Positions 60,861-64,000 of a stretch of DNA of 64,000 nt are shown one piece after another. The DNA lies in assembly GCA_900545925.1 (NCBI GenBank), contig URAZ01000002.1:55284-119283 (forward strand), in the 5' to 3' direction. The notes below the pieces were generated by a model, which worked only from the letters and a program-made list of their open reading frames with translations, was not told the DNA's origin and made no database searches. Source of the stretch: an uncultured Eubacteriales bacterium (GTDB lineage Bacteria; Bacillota; Clostridia; Oscillospirales; Oscillospiraceae). The first letter of the stretch is position 1. The number at the start of each line of letters is the position of its first letter. Position numbers and translations under genes: made by a program.

Positions 60861-61799
60861 ATGGGAAAAAAGATTGTTATTGCTCTGGGCGGCAACGCTC
60901 TGGGCAAAAATCTAGAAGAGCAGATGCAGGCTGTCAAGACGACGGCCTGCGCCATCGCAGACCTGATCGAGGACGGTCACGAGGTCGTCATCGCGCACGG
61001 CAACGGCCCGCAGGTCGGCATGATTCAGAACGCCTTTGCCGCTTACCACAAGCAGCATGCCAAGAGCGACATCATGCCCCTTTCCATGTGTGTGGCCATG
61101 AGCCAGGGCTACATTGGCTACGATCTGCAGAACATGATCGGCGAGGAGCTTGACCGCCGCGGTCTTGGTATCCACTGCGCGACCGTTCTGACGCAGGTTG
61201 CCGTCGATCCGGCTGACCCCGCATTCCAGCATCCGACCAAGCCCATCGGCGCATTCATGACCGAAGAAGAGGCCAAGAAGCTCGCCGCTGAAAAGGGCAT
61301 CGATGTTGCCGAGGACGCAGGCCGCGGCTGGCGTCAAGTCGTCGCAAGTCCGCGCCCGAAGGAGATCGTTGAGATCGCCACGGTTCGCGCACTTATGAAC
61401 GCAAAGCACGCTGTTATCGCTGCCGGCGGCGGCGGTATCCCGGTTGTGTGGGAAGACAAGTATCACCTCAAGGGCGTGCCCGCCGTCATCGACAAGGACT
61501 TCGCCTCCGAGTGCATGGCCGAGCAGCTTGACGCCGACATGCTTATCATCCTGACAGCTGTCGAGAAGGTCGCCATCAACTTCGGCAAGCCCGACCAGAA
61601 GAATCTGGACGAACTGACCCCGGAGGAAGCCCGCAAGTACATGGTCGAAGGTCAGTTTGCCCCCGGCTCCATGCTGCCGAAGGTCGAAGCGGCTATCAAG
61701 TTCGCCGAGTCCAAGCCCGACCGCACCGCCCTCATCACCCTCCTGGAAAAAGCCAAGGACGGCATCGAAGGCAAAACCGGCACTGTCATTCATCAATGA
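60861..61799 (+). CDS. arcC: Carbamate kinase
   Basis: 312 residues. It makes ATP and carbamate from carbamoyl phosphate and ADP, the energy-yielding last step of the arginine deiminase pathway. Landmarks are IVIALGGNALGK, VIAHGNGPQVGMIQNAF, the GWRQVVASPRPKEI segment, and AAGGGGIPVV. It lies 2.5 kb from arcB, separated by a transporter, a dehydrogenase and decayed sequence, which is unusual for arc genes. Codon use is highly optimised (GCC, AAG, GAG rich), hinting at strong expression. Confidence 0.95.
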   Translation: MGKKIVIALGGNALGKNLEEQMQAVKTTACAIADLIEDGHEVVIAHGNGPQVGMIQNAFAAYHKQHAKSDIMPLSMCVAMSQGYIGYDLQNMIGEELDRRGLGIHCATVLTQVAVDPADPAFQHPTKPIGAFMTEEEAKKLAAEKGIDVAEDAGRGWRQVVASPRPKEIVEIATVRALMNAKHAVIAAGGGGIPVVWEDKYHLKGVPAVIDKDFASECMAEQLDADMLIILTAVEKVAINFGKPDQKNLDELTPEEARKYMVEGQFAPGSMLPKVEAAIKFAESKPDRTALITLLEKAKDGIEGKTGTVIHQ

Positions 61800-62225
61800 A
61801 CCCGTCGTCTCTTTCCATTCTTGGAAAAAGCCGCGTGCTCTATCGCTTTGCAGAGTGCTGGGATCATTTTCCTGACGAATATTTCGATCACCCCCGGCCC
61901 AGTGGACGTACAAGTATGCAGGACAAAAAGGACGGGAAAAAATTGCAGACGATGGAACGGTGAAAAAACTGATCCATGCATTGGAACTGGAAAACAGTCT
62001 GCATGAAAGGTATCTTAAAATCATACCTGTTATCATTCCATAAAGTACGCCGGCAACTACGGAGTTTGGAATCGCAATCAAAGGAACAAGCGCGACGATG
62101 CCAATCCCGGTACCCCCTACAACGCGATTACGACCGGTGTAAAGTCCATTGGGCACGGCTGACAGACGACAGACCGTACACTGGTGGAACCGATCAAGCG
62201 TGGCTGCTGGCAGGTGCTAGCGCCG
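61800..62225 (-). pseudogene. Remnant of a membrane transporter
   Basis: On the minus strand (about 62140-61990) the frame reads GGTGIGIVALVPLIAIPNSV, then VAGVLYGMITGMIL, two hydrophobic helices of a transporter. The rest is broken. The exact family cannot be named. On the plus strand, KYAGQKGREKIADDGTVKKL (about 61910-61970) is another decayed frame. Confidence 0.45.
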
Positions 62226-62428
62226 TCTCCGATTGCGCTGCAATCGGAGAATATTGGGAATGTGCCTCCCATGGTTGCAGAAAAAGCTGCCGGGGACTCT
62301 TGAAATTCACAAAAGCTGGTTTTACACCTATGGAAGTCATTGTCTGCGCAACAGAAAATGGGGCGAGGACAGTCCAATGGGCGAAAGCCCTTGGTACATT
62401 GGAAACAGGAAAAATCGCAGATTTATAG
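62226..62428 (+). pseudogene. Remnant of an amidohydrolase C-terminus
   Basis: The plus strand reads FTKAGFTPMEVIVCATENGA, then LGTLETGKIADL and a stop, the typical C-terminus of metal-dependent amidohydrolases. No start and no upstream domain are present. It abuts the IS630 copy, which may have truncated it. Confidence 0.6.
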
Positions 62429-62440
62429 CATTTTTCAAAA

Positions 62441-63291
62441 TTAAAGCGCATATCCACAAGAACGAAACCACCCTGAACAGTCCGAAGGCGAAACATTCTG
62501 AAAGGCGTGTTGGATCGCGTTCGGAAGAGCATCCGGTGACCTTGCCTTGAATTTGCGCAAAAGAGCCTTTACCTTCGACCAAAGCTTTTCAATAGGGTTC
62601 AGGTCAGGGCTATACGGCGGAAGATAAGTGTATCGAACACCAGAACTGTCCAATAAATCTTTCACTGCCTTTGCATGGTGCAACTTCATATTGTCCATCA
62701 CGGGGACAGGATCGTCGTATTCTTTGGCTTAAAAGAGGTGCAGAGTCAACCGCTCTGCTTCCTCCAAGCGAATAGGCATATCGTCTTGTCATATCGGTGT
62801 TGCAGCCGCTTTCATCCAGAAATACAAGATCACTTGCACGGAACCCAGATATAAGACCGTTCCAGTTTTTCCTCTTCTCGGCCACATCGGGGACGCTTCC
62901 GTTCACTGGCATGAAGAGATTTTTTCTTCCGGCGGTATCCTGCTTTCTGAAGAAAACGCCAGACGGTATCAATGCTGACAGACAAATTCAACGTTTCAAT
63001 GATCTCCAGACAAGTGATATCCGGCTGTTTCTCCAGAAGTGAAAGTATGTGCTGATGGTCTGCATCGGACAATTTGGGCTTCTTTCCACACAGATTCGTC
63101 TGAGTTTCGTAGCTTCCTGTCTCGTTCCGACGCTTCAGCAAGCGATAGATCGAACAGGTGTTCACAGAAAAGCACTTTGCCAGTTCCTTTACACGGATAC
63201 CCTTATCGTATCCTTCCAAAATCAACTTTCGAGCTTCATTGTGCAGCATTGCACGCACCTTCTTTGCCTTTATTATATCACTTTTTCTCAA
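62441..63291 (-). pseudogene. IS630-family transposase, degenerate
   Basis: The first frame (63291-62830) has an N-terminal helix-turn-helix (KELAKCFSVNTCSIYRLLKR) and the usual HASERKRP. A +1 shift at CCCC then leads to VAEKRKNWNGLISGFRASDL and VFLDESGCNTDMTRRYAYSL (first catalytic Asp/Glu region). After SAPL the sequence jumps to MDNMKLHHAKAVKDLL and PPYSPDLNPIEKLWSKVK, the second Asp and Glu region. About 60 residues are missing. It is probably inactive. I did not identify terminal inverted repeats. Confidence 0.8.
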
Positions 63292-63464
63292 TGGTTAAAG
63301 CATTCTGCTGTATTATTGAAAATTGCTATAATTGTAGTCATTGATAATCCACTTGCCAATATTGCGTCACTGATGAAGACGGACAACACAAAAATGTCAT
63401 GAAGGAAGGCATCATCGAAAAGAATATTCCGAAAATACCGATATGCCGGAAAGGCAAATCTATT

Positions 63465-64000
63465 ATGACTGTAAAAGAAATGAAACGCTACGCCCTTGCG
63501 TGTCCCACGAGCATGGGTGTGCGCATCACGCCGCCGGAGCGGATGGCGGTACAGAACAGCAACCTGTTTTATATGCAGGCGACCAGCGCGGAGACGAACG
63601 TGCTGAACGTTGCGTCTAGCCTTGGCCACGAGTGCCTCGCGCTCACGAAATTCGTCAAGGGAAGCCCGATGGCGGACTTCATCAAGCGGCAGCTCCGCGC
63701 GCGGAACATCCGCTTTGAGGGGCTGGACGTGGAGCAGGGCGGGCCGTGGGGCTATCGCCATCAGTTCAACATCGCGGACTCCGGCTTCGGACTCCGCGCG
63801 CCGCGCGTCTGGAACGACCGCGCCGGCGAGGTCGGCAGAACGCTTTCCATCGAAGATTTTGATATCGAGCGTATCTTCGGACAGGAGGGTGTCGGCATTC
63901 TGCATCTGTCCGGTCTGATCGCGGCCATGAGCCACGAGACGACGGAATGCAGCCTTGCGCTGGCAAAGGCCGCGAAGCAGTACGGTACGCTCGTTTCGTT
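63465..64000 (+). CDS. PfkB-family sugar kinase, 5' part (KDG kinase-like)
   Basis: 178 codons from the ATG at 63465 (GGAAAGG upstream), running off the right edge; an in-frame ATG at 63399 is an alternative. The opening PERMAVQNSNLFYMQATSAE and VASSLGHECLALTKFVKGSP match a group of ribokinase-family proteins annotated as 2-keto-3-deoxygluconate kinases. The catalytic Asp is outside the window. It is distinct from the kinase at 43 kb and is the parent-type sequence of the remnant at 60.3 kb. Confidence 0.75.
   Translation, partial: MTVKEMKRYALACPTSMGVRITPPERMAVQNSNLFYMQATSAETNVLNVASSLGHECLALTKFVKGSPMADFIKRQLRARNIRFEGLDVEQGGPWGYRHQFNIADSGFGLRAPRVWNDRAGEVGRTLSIEDFDIERIFGQEGVGILHLSGLIAAMSHETTECSLALAKAAKQYGTLVS

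Noticed and set aside
60912..62156. 414-codon open frame on the minus strand
   Set aside because: Mostly antisense to arcC. Only its first 50-60 codons beyond arcC look protein-like, and these were kept as a transporter remnant.

Overview
The window looks like a chromosomal stretch of a GC-rich, spore-forming Clostridia bacterium, most likely in the Oscillospirales. This is inferred from family content (SpoIIID, ECF S components, NADP-type glutamate dehydrogenase, arginine deiminase pathway, SLH protein, YdjG/H/I-like proteins) and codon use, not from a marker gene. I saw no rRNA, tRNA or CRISPR array.

Region 1 (1-15.4 kb) is core chromosome. It holds the end of a mannitol-dehydrogenase-type gene, a UPF0340 protein with two tandem ECF S components, an amidohydrolase/HAD pair, an ABC-F ATPase, gdhA, serC-serA, spoIIID, an RlmI-type methyltransferase, a phosphoesterase, an unusual cytosolic ParB-like/BMP protein, and a two-gene chromate-type transporter in which both genes carry an apparent frameshift.

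Region 2 (16-23.6 kb) is a mosaic of integrative-element cargo and debris. It has two TetR regulators with striking operator palindromes, small membrane and zinc-ribbon proteins, a flavodoxin-like protein, a broken serine hydrolase and an extra ClpP paralogue. A tyrosine recombinase has lost its C-terminal catalytic Tyr at a visible junction, and a DUF3846-like scrap follows.

Region 3 (23.7-40.5 kb) is the most interesting part. Fourteen genes run leftward and encode lipoproteins, a TPM-domain protein, zinc-ribbon membrane proteins, a TM2 protein, an SPFH protein with a tail of zinc ribbons, a DUF6935-like protein, an SLH protein with a pilin-like domain, and a receiver-like protein lacking the phospho-Asp. 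Divergent to them is a rightward signalling operon: a 7TM sensor that seems to lack kinase residues, a soluble histidine kinase and a NarL-type regulator. The SPFH, TPM and zinc-ribbon trio matches Bacillus YdjI/YdjH/YdjG of the PspA envelope-stress system, here without PspA and greatly expanded. I infer a two-component-controlled envelope-stress or surface-remodelling locus.

Region 4 (40.5-42.9 kb) is a gene-poor island. It has one uncharacterised protein, a possible small hydrophobic peptide, and a pair of about 134-bp inverted repeats facing each other 1.7 kb apart.

Region 5 (42.9-55.6 kb) is a leftward catabolic cluster: KDG kinase, KDPG aldolase with a VOC-like tail, a DUF885-like metalloprotein, two polysaccharide-deacetylase-family enzymes, two SDR dehydrogenases and a complete Liv-type ABC transporter. 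Behind it sits an AraC-type regulator with two DNA-binding domains.

Region 6 (56-64 kb) carries the arginine deiminase pathway (arcA, arcB, later arcC) with a DMT transporter and a hydroxyacid dehydrogenase. Around arcC lie remnants of a sugar kinase, a transporter, an amidohydrolase and an IS630 transposase. The window ends inside an intact sugar-kinase gene homologous to one of those remnants.
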